Source: Cytophagales bacterium
GTDB lineage: Bacteria; Bacteroidota; Bacteroidia; Cytophagales; Microscillaceae
Length of the DNA: 64,000 nucleotides
Reading direction: 5' to 3'
Assembly (NCBI GenBank): GCA_004293905.1
Contig: RDZE01000039.1
Coordinates: 46,235 to 110,234, forward strand
Each line of letters starts with the position of its first letter. The stretch's first letter is position 1. The notes under the pieces were generated by a model. It did not search any database, was not told the origin of the DNA, and saw only the letters and a list, made by a program, of their open reading frames with translations. The translations under genes and the position numbers were made by a program. Shown piece after piece: positions 24,971 through 35,269 of this stretch.

Positions 24971-27900
24971 ATGACAGAAGAAAAAATGATAAGACTAAGC
25001 CAAGCAGCAAAAGAGTTAAATGTAGGCGTTCAAACACTCATTAACAACCTTGCTGACAAAGGCATCAAAGAAATTACTACCAACTCCAAAATTACCGTAG
25101 AGCAACTCGAAAGCATCGCAAAAGAGTTAGGCATCGAAATAGTGAGCAAAAAAGGAGATGTAGGGCTTGCCATACCTAATCAAGCCAATAAACAAGAAAA
25201 CATAAAAACCGCCGAAAACAAAGAAAACAAAGAAATTACGCCCACCAATACCATAAAAGAAGAAGAAAATATTACCCCGCCCCCTATTCAAGAAGAAGAA
25301 GTAGTAGCAGTAGTAGCGATAGAAACGCCCACCATCACCAATGAAGCCAAAACAGAAACTGAAGACAAAGAAGAAAATACTGAAGAAAATAAAAATAAAC
25401 TCAGAGGCATCAAAGTAATTGGAAAAATAGATTTAGGAAAACAAGAATCAAGAAAACAAATAGAAAATAAAAACATAGCAGAACAAAACAAAAAAACAAA
25501 CGAAGCCAGAAAGCAAAAACACAAAGAAAAAACACAAGAAAAAACAACACCCACCGAAGTAAAAATAGAACAAGAAAGCAAAGAAAAAATTGATACCCAA
25601 ATCAATCAAAAAGAAGATACTCAACAAAATATAAAAACTACCCAAGAAGAACCCATTTTGAATATCATAGAAAGTACTAATACCCTAATAGAGGTAGAAG
25701 GAGAAGTCGAAGATGCTGTCATTAGAGCAAAAGCAGAAACCCTATCAGGACTAAAAATATTAGGTAAAATAGAACTACCTACCAAAAATAATGCAGGCAA
25801 ACCAGTAGCCTCCTCCGACGAAAAATCGAAGAAGAAAAGGAGAAGAAAGAAAAAAAGAGGTGAAAATACTCAAAATACCAATAATAATACTCAGAATACT
25901 ACTAATAATAACAACCAAAACAATACTCAAAATACAAACAATAACAATAATAGTAATAACAACAATCAAGCCAACAGAAATAATAACAGCACCAATAATA
26001 CCAATAACAACAATAACAACCAAGCTAACAGAAGCAATACCAATAGTAATACAAATAATAATAATAATAACAACAACAACAAGAAAAAAGACAAACGAAA
26101 AAATCCTGTTGTAAGAGAGGAAATTTCTGCAAAACAAGTACAAGATAAACTCAAAGAAACGCTCGCAATCATGAGCGGTGGAAATAATACTCCGAATAAA
26201 AATAAAAGAAAAGGAGACAAGCGAAACAGAATACAAGGCGAAGAAGAATACAATGCAGCTAATAAAATACTAAAAATCACAGAGTTCATCTCTGTAAGTG
26301 AGTTAGCCTCACTCATGGATTTAACTGTCAATGAAGTCATCTCTAAATGTCTTACATTAGGAATGTTTGTTTCTATTAACCAACGCCTTGACGCAGATGC
26401 CATCATTTTTATTGCCGATGAATTTGGTTTCACAGTAGAATTTACCTCCATAGAAGACGAAAACAAAAAAGAAGATAGCGAGGAAGACAATGTAGAAAAT
26501 CTTGTATCACGCGCTCCTATTGTTACTGTAATGGGACACGTAGACCATGGCAAAACCTCACTTCTTGACCATATCAGAAAAGCCAACGTAACCGCTTCAG
26601 AAGCAGGTGGAATCACCCAACACATTGGTGCTTATGATGTAGTAACCGATACAGGAAAAAGAGTCGTTTTCTTAGATACGCCTGGGCACGAAGCCTTTAC
26701 CGCTATGCGCGCCCGCGGTACCAAAGTTACCGACGTAGTAATATTAGTAGTAGCCGCCGATGACAGCGTAATGCCACAAACCATAGAAGCAATCAACCAC
26801 GCCAAAGGTGCAGGCGTACCCATAGTCATTGCCATTAATAAAATAGACAAACCTTCTGCCGACCCCGAAAGAATCAAACAACAACTCGCAGAACACCATG
26901 TATTGGTAGAAAGTTGGGGAGGTAAGTACCAAGACCAACCTATTTCAGCCAAAAGTGGTTTGGGTATAGAAGAACTCCTCGATAAAGTACTCCTTGAAGC
27001 TGAATTACTTGAACTAAAATCTAACCCCAACAAAAAAGCCTCTGGTGCTGTAATAGAAGCCTCTCTTGACAAAGGAAAAGGATATATTACAAGTGTTTTA
27101 GTACAAAATGGTACACTCCGTATAGGCGATATTATGCTTGCTGGCTCTAACTATGGCAGAGTAAAAGCCATGTATGACCATAGAGGAAATAGAATCAAAG
27201 AGGCAGGTCCCTCCACTCCCGTACAAGTATTAGGGCTCAATGGTGCTCCTCAGGCAGGGGACGTTATCAAGGTAATGGAAAGTGAGCGCGAGGTGAAAGA
27301 AATAGCACTCAAACGCGAACAAATAGCGCGCATGCAAAGTATCAAAGCGCAAGAAGGGTTTAACCTTCGCAATATTAGAAGAAAACTTGCCTTAGGTGAT
27401 TTCCAAGAGCTTAAACTCATTGTGAAAGGTGATGTAGATGGCTCCGTAGAGGCTCTTTCTGACCAATTGCAAAAACTCTCAAATGACGAGATCACAGTAA
27501 AAATTATTCATAAAGCTGTAGGGCAAATCTCCGAAGCAGACGTGAACTTAGCAGTTGCTTCCGAAGCCATTATTATAGGCTTCCAAGTACGCCCTTCTAA
27601 TAATGCTAAAAAAATAGCTGAAAATCAAAAAGTAGAAATCAAATTATACTCTATCATCTATGATGCTATTAGCGAAGTAAAAGACGCTATGGAGGGTATG
27701 CTTTCACCTGTAATAGAAGAAGAAATCGTAGGCAATGCCGAAGTAAGAGAGGTATTCAAAATATCTAAAGTAGGTACTGTAGCAGGTTGCCGTGTATTAG
27801 ACGGATACATCAAACGTGTCAATCACATGCGACTCATTCGTGATGGTATTGTGGTGTATGAAGGTGAATTAGGAGCATTAAAACGTTTCAAAGATGATGT

Positions 27901-28018
27901 AAATGAAGTGAAATCGGGCTTTGAATGTGGCTTAAGCATCAAAAATTTCAATGACATGAAAATAGGAGATGTGATTGAAAGCTACGAAAAACGCGAAACA
28001 AAACGTACTTTAGAATAA
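24971..28018 (+). CDS. infB: Translation initiation factor IF-2 with Asn-rich linker
   Basis: 1015 residues. IF2 N-terminal subdomain ([27 protein letters not shown]) at residues 1-40, then a long low-complexity linker to about 430: first Glu/Lys/Thr-rich, then from about 296 to 373 almost pure asparagine with scattered T, Q and S. The GTPase core follows: G1 GHVDHGKT near residue 521, G3 DTPGHEAF, G4 NKID. The C-terminal initiator-tRNA-binding domain is complete. IF-2 places fMet-tRNA on the 30S subunit. The asparagine tract is built of mixed AAT/AAC codons, a trinucleotide-type expansion, and is unusual even for the variable IF-2 linker. Confidence 0.97.
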   Translation: MTEEKMIRLSQAAKELNVGVQTLINNLADKGIKEITTNSKITVEQLESIAKELGIEIVSKKGDVGLAIPNQANKQENIKTAENKENKEITPTNTIKEEENITPPPIQEEEVVAVVAIETPTITNEAKTETEDKEENTEENKNKLRGIKVIGKIDLGKQESRKQIENKNIAEQNKKTNEARKQKHKEKTQEKTTPTEVKIEQESKEKIDTQINQKEDTQQNIKTTQEEPILNIIESTNTLIEVEGEVEDAVIRAKAETLSGLKILGKIELPTKNNAGKPVASSDEKSKKKRRRKKKRGENTQNTNNNTQNTTNNNNQNNTQNTNNNNNSNNNNQANRNNNSTNNTNNNNNNQANRSNTNSNTNNNNNNNNNKKKDKRKNPVVREEISAKQVQDKLKETLAIMSGGNNTPNKNKRKGDKRNRIQGEEEYNAANKILKITEFISVSELASLMDLTVNEVISKCLTLGMFVSINQRLDADAIIFIADEFGFTVEFTSIEDENKKEDSEEDNVENLVSRAPIVTVMGHVDHGKTSLLDHIRKANVTASEAGGITQHIGAYDVVTDTGKRVVFLDTPGHEAFTAMRARGTKVTDVVILVVAADDSVMPQTIEAINHAKGAGVPIVIAINKIDKPSADPERIKQQLAEHHVLVESWGGKYQDQPISAKSGLGIEELLDKVLLEAELLELKSNPNKKASGAVIEASLDKGKGYITSVLVQNGTLRIGDIMLAGSNYGRVKAMYDHRGNRIKEAGPSTPVQVLGLNGAPQAGDVIKVMESEREVKEIALKREQIARMQSIKAQEGFNLRNIRRKLALGDFQELKLIVKGDVDGSVEALSDQLQKLSNDEITVKIIHKAVGQISEADVNLAVASEAIIIGFQVRPSNNAKKIAENQKVEIKLYSIIYDAISEVKDAMEGMLSPVIEEEIVGNAEVREVFKISKVGTVAGCRVLDGYIKRVNHMRLIRDGIVVYEGELGALKRFKDDVNEVKSGFECGLSIKNFNDMKIGDVIESYEKRETKRTLE

Positions 28019-28070
28019 TTTTTATAGCCTTATTGCTTGCATATTTATCCATAACCCTATATTATAAATT

Positions 28071-28553
28071 ATGCAAATACCAGCAGAAAATACCATACTT
28101 ATAGATTGTACTGTAAGTATGATAAATGATTATAGTTTTCTTATAGAAAATGAAAAAGACCAATGGAGTTTTCGCTACGAATATGATATTGACACTCGTG
28201 TAAGTATTAGCACTTGGAAAGGCTACGTTTCGCATATTGAAATTGTAGAAGTTTTTAAATTACTCTTTGGATTTGCTATTAAAAAACAAATATCAACCCT
28301 TGCCGCAATCAGTGATATTTCAAAATTTGAAGGTTCTTTTGATAGTGCTAACGAATGGTTAGTATCTAATTATATGCCTGTCTTAGTACAAAGAGGCTTC
28401 AAACTGATGGCTTTTGTACGTCCCAAAGATTTTTTTGCTTCATTGGCTTTAGAAGATTACAAAAACTTAGCACAAGACAAAGGAATGGGATATAAAGAAG
28501 GCTATTTCAATAGTGTACAACAAGCCTTAGAATGGGTTCATCAAAATTTATAA
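28071..28553 (+). CDS. STAS-like protein of unknown function
   Basis: 160 residues, soluble, no signal. The second half (DSANEWLVSNYMPVLVQRGFKLMAFVRPKDFFASLA, then GYKEGYFNSVQQALEWV) has the layout of the small SpoIIAA/STAS-like proteins that are frequent in Bacteroidota, where sensor phosphatases use related domains. The serine expected at a phosphorylation site cannot be assigned. The gene is monocistronic and converges on a PorV/PorQ-like gene with a 13-nt overlap of 3' ends. Confidence 0.65.
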   Translation: MQIPAENTILIDCTVSMINDYSFLIENEKDQWSFRYEYDIDTRVSISTWKGYVSHIEIVEVFKLLFGFAIKKQISTLAAISDISKFEGSFDSANEWLVSNYMPVLVQRGFKLMAFVRPKDFFASLALEDYKNLAQDKGMGYKEGYFNSVQQALEWVHQNL

Positions 28554-29374
28554 TGTGCCGAAATTTGATGAGAAAAACCTAATCGTTCATGAAGGCTAAT
28601 GGCATAGTCAAAATGCACTGCATCATTACGAAAACCCATACCTAAATGCCCTAAAAAAGGTTCTGTATGAATACCCGTTCGGAGTAAAAAAGCCTTGCTT
28701 AGTTGGTATTCTACACCCCATTTGATACTTGTATTTTGTTGTAAATTTCTTTCTACTTCTGCCGCAATCAAAAGCGATTTTAGTGGTTGGTAGCCAATAC
28801 CTGTACGCAATACTACAGGCAATGCAATGGTTTCGTATTCGCCTGTTATTTTAGCTAAATTAAAATTATAGATGTATGCGCCCCAAAAAAGTTGAGGCGT
28901 AATCTCTGCCAAGCCACCTATTTCGCCTACAAGTTGCTGCGCACTTCCCATATCTTGTACTTGTATTTGCAAATAATTTAGTTTGATACCTAAGGATACT
29001 TTTTCTATCCGATGCCCATATCCGATGCCTAATTTTTGCTCATTGTAAAGGCTATTACCAAACCGACTGATGCTAATGCCTAAAGCTCCTACTTTTAAAG
29101 GCGTGGAGGCTACTAATGCAAAAGTCTGAAATTCAAAAAGTTGGTATTTATTTTCATAGGCAATACCTATTTGTCTTTGTGGCAGTGTGGCTATAGCTCC
29201 TATTTGATTATACACACTCCAAACATCATTTTTTAGCACCGTACTGATTTGCCCCATGCCTATACTTTTAGCACCGATGACTGATGCATCTTGTTGGGCT
29301 AAACTTTGGTTTGCATTTACCAAAATACCCAATCCTAAAAAAACTAACATTATCATAGATTGTAGGGCATTCAT
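28541..29374 (-). CDS. PorV/PorQ-like outer-membrane beta-barrel protein
   Basis: 277 residues. A signal peptide ends near LAQQ. The mature protein starts with the motif GAKSIGMGQISTVLKNDVWSVYNQIGAIA, typical of the PorV/PorQ family and related FadL-like barrels, followed by alternating beta strands and an aromatic C-terminal strand ending in F. PorV is a shuttle of the type IX secretion system; which paralogue this is cannot be decided here. It is probably transcribed with the nuclease gene upstream (9-nt gap) and ffh. Confidence 0.7.
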   Translation of the reverse strand: MNALQSMIMLVFLGLGILVNANQSLAQQDASVIGAKSIGMGQISTVLKNDVWSVYNQIGAIATLPQRQIGIAYENKYQLFEFQTFALVASTPLKVGALGISISRFGNSLYNEQKLGIGYGHRIEKVSLGIKLNYLQIQVQDMGSAQQLVGEIGGLAEITPQLFWGAYIYNFNLAKITGEYETIALPVVLRTGIGYQPLKSLLIAAEVERNLQQNTSIKWGVEYQLSKAFLLRTGIHTEPFLGHLGMGFRNDAVHFDYAISLHERLGFSHQISAHYKF

Positions 29375-29383
29375 AGATTTATG

Positions 29384-30238
29384 TTATTTCTGTTTGAGTA
29401 AAGAAGTTTGCTTTTTAGCTTCTAAAATTTTCTCGAGCGCATCGGGTAAAGTTTCAAAAAAATCGTATCCTGTTAGTTCTTCCAACTCATCTATTGTTAG
29501 GCAATAATCTTCCCATTGGTCGTGTAGTGTTTGAATATTAGGAATACTAATGGCGATGATAATTGTATTTTCGTCTATTCTTGTTATATCTTTTTCGCCT
29601 ATTGGCAAACAAATAATGACTTTCCAAAGGTGCGCAGGAACACTTATTTTGTCATTATAGATACGCTTAAAATTTCCATTTTTGCCTTCTCCACCTTCTC
29701 CCCATCGCCCAGCGATGATGTATAGTTCATAGCCTTTTTTGGCAATATCGCGGCAGTGGTCTTCAAGGTATTTCCATACTCGCTGATTGTTGTTGGGTGC
29801 TTGCGGAACAATATTGGTCATTAAAAAGGTCTGTTGATTGTCCGCAGGGCTTTGGGTTCTATCGGCAGAGGGGCATAGATGTCCTCGGTCGAAGCCTGAG
29901 TTTTTGTAGTAACTTGTGGTTACTCGTAGCCAGCCTTTTGGTAGGGTCGTATCGGGGCGAAAATTATCTTGTCGTTCCGTTGTGCCTAAATCTGTGGAGT
30001 CTAAATGCCAAGCGACCCAATTGGCGGTCGCAAAGGCAGTATTATAAGAGAGTGTATATTGTTTTTTTTTCATCAAAAAGTTATCCTTTTGCAAACTATC
30101 TGCTTTGCTTGGGTTTCCCCAATAAAGGGCAGTATTTTCAATAGGTTCTTTTTGGGTATTATTTTGCGCTTGTGCAAAAAATACACAAAACCAATAAATG
30201 AACACTACTCCACTGTATCGGTTCAGATTGAAATACAT
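29384..30238 (-). CDS. Exported DNA/RNA non-specific endonuclease
   Basis: 284 residues with an N-terminal signal peptide (cleavage near FAQAQ). The catalytic DRGH motif of the beta-beta-alpha-Me nucleases is in FDRGHLCPSADRT (about residues 119-131) and the metal-binding asparagine in TNIVPQAPNNNQRVW. The enzyme is predicted to degrade DNA or RNA outside the cytoplasm, probably for nutrient recovery. The start codon overlaps the ffh stop (TAATG), so the nuclease is translationally coupled to SRP. No inhibitor gene is adjacent. Confidence 0.92.
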   Translation of the reverse strand: MYFNLNRYSGVVFIYWFCVFFAQAQNNTQKEPIENTALYWGNPSKADSLQKDNFLMKKKQYTLSYNTAFATANWVAWHLDSTDLGTTERQDNFRPDTTLPKGWLRVTTSYYKNSGFDRGHLCPSADRTQSPADNQQTFLMTNIVPQAPNNNQRVWKYLEDHCRDIAKKGYELYIIAGRWGEGGEGKNGNFKRIYNDKISVPAHLWKVIICLPIGEKDITRIDENTIIIAISIPNIQTLHDQWEDYCLTIDELEELTGYDFFETLPDALEKILEAKKQTSLLKQK

Positions 30239-31572
30239 TAGCGGAAAGGATTTATGTTAGGAAGAAAGCGTTTGCCTTTGCTATCGTTCATTTTTTTAAT
30301 CATCTTGCGCATTTCTTGGAATTGCTTAATGAGATTGTTTACTTGTTGCACGCTTGTACCACTTCCATTGGCAATTCTTTTTTTACGACTACCATCTATC
30401 AAAATAGGGTTATTTCTTTCTTTGGGGGTCATTGATTGGATAATGGCTTCTATGGGAGTGAGCGAAAAGTCGTCTATTTCTACTTCTTTAAGCATTTTGC
30501 CCATGCCCGGAATCATAGAAATAATGTCTTTAAGATTTCCCATTTTCTTAATTTGTTGTATTTGGCTGTAGAAATCATTGAAGTCAAACTCATTTTTACG
30601 TAGTTTTTTATTCAATTTTTCCATTTCTTGTTGGTCAAAAGCATCTTGTGCTATTTCTACCAACTTAAGCACATCACCCATGTTGAGTATGCGGCGAGCG
30701 ATACTATCGGGGTTGAAGATATCGAAGCTATTAGGTTCATTTACTTTTTCGCCCGTACTGATAAATTTGATAGGTTTTTCTACTACATTTCTGATAGACA
30801 GAGCCGCTCCACCGCGTGTATCACCATCGAGTTTAGTAAGTACTACCCCATCAAAATTAACTCTATCATTAAAAGATTTTGCCGTATTTACGGCATCTTG
30901 CCCTGTCATAGCATCAACGACAAAAAGAATTTCGGAAGGTTGAATAGCCGTTTTAATTTGGGCTATTTCGGTCATCATGGCTTCATCTACAGCCAAACGC
31001 CCCGCAGTATCTATGATGATTATTTTTTTGTTATTCTCTTTTGCCCACTTGATTGAATTTTGTGCAATGGCAATAGGGTTTTTATTTTCTGGCTCGCTGT
31101 ACACCTCTACTCCGATGGCTTGCCCATTGACCTTAAGTTGTTCGATGGCAGCAGGGCGATACACGTCGCAGGCTACTAAAAGCACTTGTCTTCCTTGTTT
31201 TTTTAGATAATTGGCTAATTTAGCAGAGAATGTAGTTTTTCCTGAACCCTGTAAGCCTGTCATTAGAATCACAGCGGGGTCGCTTCTGAGGTTCATTTCG
31301 GCAGTTGTGCCTCCCATGAGTTGCATCAATTGTTCGTGAACTATTTTGACCAATAATTCGCCCGGTTTCACGTCTATCATCACCTTTCTGCCGATGGCTT
31401 CATCTTTGATTTTATCGGTGATTTCTTTGGCTACTTTGTAGTTCACGTCTGCTTCCATGAGGGCTTTTCTGATTTCTTTCATGGTAGCCGCTATGTTAAC
31501 GTCTGTAATACGCCCCTGCCCTTTGAGCGTTTTCATGGCTTTATCTAAGCGATTGCTTAAGGTTTTAAACAT
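30238..31572 (-). CDS. ffh: Signal recognition particle protein Ffh
   Basis: 444 residues from ATG 31572 (MFKTLSNRLDKAMKTLKG). N domain, GTPase G domain with G1 GLQGSGKTTFSAKLA, DTAGRL and TKLDGDTRGGAALS, and the methionine-rich M domain ending in KRIANGSGTSVQQVNNLI. With 4.5S RNA, Ffh directs nascent membrane proteins to FtsY; the RNA gene is not seen nearby. A -7 element lies at 31595-31602. Confidence 0.97.
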   Translation of the reverse strand: MFKTLSNRLDKAMKTLKGQGRITDVNIAATMKEIRKALMEADVNYKVAKEITDKIKDEAIGRKVMIDVKPGELLVKIVHEQLMQLMGGTTAEMNLRSDPAVILMTGLQGSGKTTFSAKLANYLKKQGRQVLLVACDVYRPAAIEQLKVNGQAIGVEVYSEPENKNPIAIAQNSIKWAKENNKKIIIIDTAGRLAVDEAMMTEIAQIKTAIQPSEILFVVDAMTGQDAVNTAKSFNDRVNFDGVVLTKLDGDTRGGAALSIRNVVEKPIKFISTGEKVNEPNSFDIFNPDSIARRILNMGDVLKLVEIAQDAFDQQEMEKLNKKLRKNEFDFNDFYSQIQQIKKMGNLKDIISMIPGMGKMLKEVEIDDFSLTPIEAIIQSMTPKERNNPILIDGSRKKRIANGSGTSVQQVNNLIKQFQEMRKMIKKMNDSKGKRFLPNINPFR

Positions 31573-31594
31573 AATAGATTCAAGATATTTTTTG

Positions 31595-31634
31595 CAAATA
31601 TAAGCAGAATAATGATTTTTATTGTGTAGTTTTG
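31595..31634. promoter_or_regulatory. Divergent -7 elements of ffh and the TPR lipoprotein gene
   Basis: TATATTTG on the minus strand (31595-31602) lies 23 nt upstream of ffh; TAGTTTTG on the plus strand (31627-31634) lies 29 nt upstream of the TPR gene. Both fit TAnnTTTG. Confidence 0.5.
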
Positions 31635-31663
31635 CCAAAAAAGTAATGTTGGGCTAAATTGTG

Positions 31664-32950
31664 ATGTTATTAAGAAAAAAAATTATTTTTTATGTTAGTT
31701 TCTGCCTGTTAAGCAGCTTATGGGCTTGTGATAATTATTTGATTACGAACCAACAAATTCCGCCTTTGCCCAATGTGAGCAATACTTTTCAAACAACAAG
31801 TATCAATTTTTTGAAAGAAGCATTAGAGAATGATGAAAAAAACGCGTTGGCTTCTTATCATTTGGCTCGTTTTTATCACAACAATGATGAAGACAGCCTT
31901 GCTATCATACATCTTGAAAAAGCACTCAGGAATGACAGTGCTAATTTTGAATATCAACTTTTTTATGTTCAAATACTGAAAAAACAATTACAATATGAGG
32001 AAGCATTGGGTTTTGCTCTGAGTTTGTATAAAACTTTTCCTGACGACTGCAATGTATTGTTAGAATTAAGTGATATTTATTTGCAAAAAAACCAAGTGCA
32101 AGAATCGAGTAAATACCTAAAATTAGCACGCGAATATATTCCTCAAGATGCTCGCATTTTTTACCTTCGCGGAAACATAGCCCTGCAAGTGAATGATACG
32201 GCTGTGGCTTCGCAATACTTACAAAAAGCCACCAAAATAAAGAAAAACTATCCCGAAGCCTATTGGCGATTAGCAGAACTGTATAGCCAATACGAGATGT
32301 TTAACACCTCATTGTACTATACCAATATTGGACTGCGATATAGTCCCAAAAATCCACAATTGAACTTCAAAAAAGCAGAAGTTTTTAGAACCTTATCTCT
32401 TATTTACCCACAATACCAAGACAGTGCGGCTTTTTATTATGAAAAAACACTTTATTACCAACCCAAAATATACCAAGCGGCATTCCAATTAGGGATTAAG
32501 TATTTCAAGGAAAATAACTATGTGAAAGCTCAAAAATATTTTGAACACACCATCAAATACAACAAAGAAATTGCGGAGGCTTTTTATTACGTTGGAATCT
32601 GTTATTCATCTCAAAATAAAGATGAAGAAGCATTGAAAGCCTTTGAACGTACTATAGCCTTAGAGCCAAATAACTATGCCGCACGCGAATATTATTGGAA
32701 TACCAAAAGCCGCATAGAACTCAAAAAATGGCAAGCAACCAATGACTCTCTCCAAAAAATATATTTCGAACAGCAAAAAGATTTCATAGAAAAAGTACAA
32801 CAAGAACAAGAAAAAATAATTCAGGAAGAGAAAAAAGAGGCAAAACAAGAAGAAGAGAAAATCAAGAAAGAAGAGGAAATCATCAAAAAAGAAGACCCTA
32901 CTAAAACTGAGGAAACAAAAGACGAAGACGAAATATTTTTTTTATTATAA
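31664..32950 (+). CDS. TPR lipoprotein
   Basis: 428 residues from ATG 31664. Lipoprotein signal ending LLSSLWAC; the mature protein has about eight TPR units between residues 45 and 355 (for example AYWRLAELYSQYEMFNTSLYYTNIGL) and a strongly charged coiled-coil tail of E/K repeats (about 365-428). A periplasmic scaffold is likely; the partner is unknown. It is followed after 10 nt by a beta-CASP metallohydrolase, probably in the same transcript. Confidence 0.82.
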   Translation: MLLRKKIIFYVSFCLLSSLWACDNYLITNQQIPPLPNVSNTFQTTSINFLKEALENDEKNALASYHLARFYHNNDEDSLAIIHLEKALRNDSANFEYQLFYVQILKKQLQYEEALGFALSLYKTFPDDCNVLLELSDIYLQKNQVQESSKYLKLAREYIPQDARIFYLRGNIALQVNDTAVASQYLQKATKIKKNYPEAYWRLAELYSQYEMFNTSLYYTNIGLRYSPKNPQLNFKKAEVFRTLSLIYPQYQDSAAFYYEKTLYYQPKIYQAAFQLGIKYFKENNYVKAQKYFEHTIKYNKEIAEAFYYVGICYSSQNKDEEALKAFERTIALEPNNYAAREYYWNTKSRIELKKWQATNDSLQKIYFEQQKDFIEKVQQEQEKIIQEEKKEAKQEEEKIKKEEEIIKKEDPTKTEETKDEDEIFFLL

Positions 32951-32960
32951 CTAATTTATT

Positions 32961-34397
32961 ATGCGCTTAACATTCTGGGGGGCAGCACGGCAAGTAACAG
33001 GGAGTATGTATTTGCTGGAGTTGGAAGACGATTATAAAATACTGATAGACTGTGGATTAGATACCCACCGAAAGCCGAATGATACTACTGAGCAAGAAAC
33101 CCAAAAATTAGGAAGTATGTTTCCTTTTGAGGCTTCACAAATCAGAGCCGTTTTACTTACACACGCCCACATAGACCATTCGGGCTACTTGCCTAATTTG
33201 GTAAGGGAGGGCTTCGAGGGTACTATTTATTGCACACAACCTACTTATGATTTGGCGGCTATTCTTTTGGCTGATGCAGCAGTGCTGAATCAGAAAAAAA
33301 TAAAAAGACAAGAAGAAAATCAAAAAAATAAAAAAAAATCAAGGCAAGAAGTCAAAAACACCATCAAAGAAATGTATCTACAACCTCATGTGGAACGTAC
33401 TTTGCCCTATTTTAAAACCATACCTTTCAAACAAAAAATCAAAATCAATGCCCAACTACAATGCACTTTCATTCCAACAGGGCATTTGTTAGGCGCAGCC
33501 AATATTGTTTTAGAAGTCATAGAAAAAGGCGAAAAAAAAACCATCTGTTTTTCGGGCGATGTAGGCAGAAAAAATTACCCATTACTACCCGACCCCGAAA
33601 CTGTGCCCGAAGTTGATTATCTCATCTGCGAAACTACCTACGGCAATCGATTGCACAAAGACAAAGACCAACCCGAAGAAATCATCAGAAGAGCTATACA
33701 CCAAAGTTGTGTTGAAAACACAGGTCGTCTGCTCATTCCCGCTTTTAGTGTTGGGCGTACACAAGCTATTTTATATGTGTTGCATAAGCTCTCAGTCAAT
33801 GAACAACTACCTGCCGTTAAAATTTTTGCTGACAGCCCTTTAGCAGTAAGAAGTACGCAGATTTATGAGAAATATAGGCATCTGATGAACGAAGAAGCCC
33901 AAGTATTTGCCGAAAGCAACAAATACCTTTTTGATTTTGATAATCTTGTTTTTATTGAAAGTGCCAAAGAAAGTAAGACGATTTCTACTTATCCACGTCC
34001 TTGTGTTATTATTTCTTCTTCTGGTATGCTACAAGGAGGGAGAATAGAACACCATGTAAAAGCCAACCTCCAAAACCCTAAAGCAACTATTCTTATGATT
34101 GGCTATGCTGCCGAAGGTACACTTGGTTATGAACTTTTGCAAGGCTCTAAAACTTATTTTGATGGTAAAAAAGAATTGCCTATCTTAGCGCAAATACAAA
34201 GTATTGATGCTTTTAGCGGGCACGGCGACCGCGAAGACCTTACCAACTTTGTAAAATACCAAAAAAAGGAAAAATTAAAAAACATTTTTCTCGTACATGG
34301 TGAATATACCAGCATGATTGATTTTAAACAAACACTTGCCCAAGAAGGCTACCAACACGTAGAAATACCCTACAAAGGGCAATCATTTGAACTCTAA
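32961..34397 (+). CDS. Beta-CASP metallo-beta-lactamase-fold RNA hydrolase
   Basis: 478 residues. The MBL signature HAHIDHSG is at about residues 69-76, with further metal ligands in TGHLLGAAN and FSGDVG; the beta-CASP part follows (ISSSGMLQGGRIEHH, SGHGDREDL, VHGEY). Proteins of this kind resemble the RNA-processing CPSF/YbdL-like family (RMMBL domain). It is predicted to act as an RNase in mRNA turnover or processing; substrate unknown. Mid-protein lysine-rich insert (KKIKRQEENQKNKKKSRQ) could bind RNA. Lies in a cluster with TPR lipoprotein upstream and an exported protein downstream. Confidence 0.9.
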   Translation: MRLTFWGAARQVTGSMYLLELEDDYKILIDCGLDTHRKPNDTTEQETQKLGSMFPFEASQIRAVLLTHAHIDHSGYLPNLVREGFEGTIYCTQPTYDLAAILLADAAVLNQKKIKRQEENQKNKKKSRQEVKNTIKEMYLQPHVERTLPYFKTIPFKQKIKINAQLQCTFIPTGHLLGAANIVLEVIEKGEKKTICFSGDVGRKNYPLLPDPETVPEVDYLICETTYGNRLHKDKDQPEEIIRRAIHQSCVENTGRLLIPAFSVGRTQAILYVLHKLSVNEQLPAVKIFADSPLAVRSTQIYEKYRHLMNEEAQVFAESNKYLFDFDNLVFIESAKESKTISTYPRPCVIISSSGMLQGGRIEHHVKANLQNPKATILMIGYAAEGTLGYELLQGSKTYFDGKKELPILAQIQSIDAFSGHGDREDLTNFVKYQKKEKLKNIFLVHGEYTSMIDFKQTLAQEGYQHVEIPYKGQSFEL

Positions 34398-34434
34398 TGC
34401 AACTTTTTGTAATGTATAAAAGTATATTCAATCT

Positions 34435-35238
34435 ATGAAAACAAAACTAACAATCCTACTCATAGTGTTGATAAGTTCCTCACTTTCTACACTTTATGCC
34501 CAAAAACTGCGTGTAAATTTTAACAGTGCCGAACTTAACCCCGCCAATAATACCATTCAAATTGTATATGACCTCAAAGGGTTTAAAAAAAGGTATTATA
34601 ACACACATCTTTATTATTCTAACAATAACGGAAACTCTTTCAAAGGACCGCTGCGCGCTGTAATAGGTGAAATAGGCGATAGCCTCAAGGCAGGTGAATT
34701 TAAAAAAGTGCAATGGGAATTTATGAAAGACAATCCTTATTTTGATGGTAAAAATATTACTTTCAGAGTAGAAGCCATAGAAGTACCCAAAGTAGCCACA
34801 GGAGGACCTAAAAATGCACTCTATTCACTAATGGTGCCGGGTTGGGGCGATTATAAAGTACGCAATGGCTATAATTACAAATGGATTACTATAGGTACTT
34901 ACACACTTTTAGGCGCAGGTATTTTCTTTCAAACCAAATCATTATTGGCATACCAAGAATATTTAGACCGAAAACCCAATAGCATAGACGACCATAATCG
35001 CTTGTTTAATACTGCCAATACTGACACAAAAATTGCCGCTGCTTTTTTTATCACCGCTGGAGCTTGTTGGTTAGCCGATATTATTGGCGTATATTGGAAA
35101 GGCAAACAAAATCAAAAAAAATACAACCCAAAAGAGGAAGAAGAGGAAGAAACCTCCAGTATCTGGAAACCTACTATCTCTCCTTATACCGTAGGCATAC
35201 ACAGTGGCATCACTCTCAGATGGAAACTTAACCCCTGA
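34435..35238 (+). CDS. Exported membrane protein of unknown function
   Basis: 267 residues. Signal peptide ends at LYAQ; an N-terminal beta-rich domain (about 20-120: FNSAELNPANNTIQIVYDLKG to FRVEAIEV) is followed by a motif MVPGWGDYKVRNGYNYKW and at least two membrane helices (WITIGTYTLLGAGIFFQ and the KIAAAFFITAGACWLADIIG region), then an acidic tail. The MVPGWG segment resembles the MVPG(G/W)QG motif of Bacteroidota DUF5683-like membrane proteins; I do not claim membership. Its 3' end is followed after 31 nt by the T9SS cargo gene start. Confidence 0.7.
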   Translation: MKTKLTILLIVLISSSLSTLYAQKLRVNFNSAELNPANNTIQIVYDLKGFKKRYYNTHLYYSNNNGNSFKGPLRAVIGEIGDSLKAGEFKKVQWEFMKDNPYFDGKNITFRVEAIEVPKVATGGPKNALYSLMVPGWGDYKVRNGYNYKWITIGTYTLLGAGIFFQTKSLLAYQEYLDRKPNSIDDHNRLFNTANTDTKIAAAFFITAGACWLADIIGVYWKGKQNQKKYNPKEEEEEETSSIWKPTISPYTVGIHSGITLRWKLNP

Positions 35239-35269
35239 AATCGTATCAACTTTCAAAAGAAAATATATT

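Noticed and set aside
25775..26236. Long open frames on the minus strand of infB coding for Ile/Val-rich peptides
   Set aside because: They are the antisense of the asparagine-rich AAT/AAC tract, which reads as hydrophobic codons on the other strand; no start signals and the infB frame is certain.
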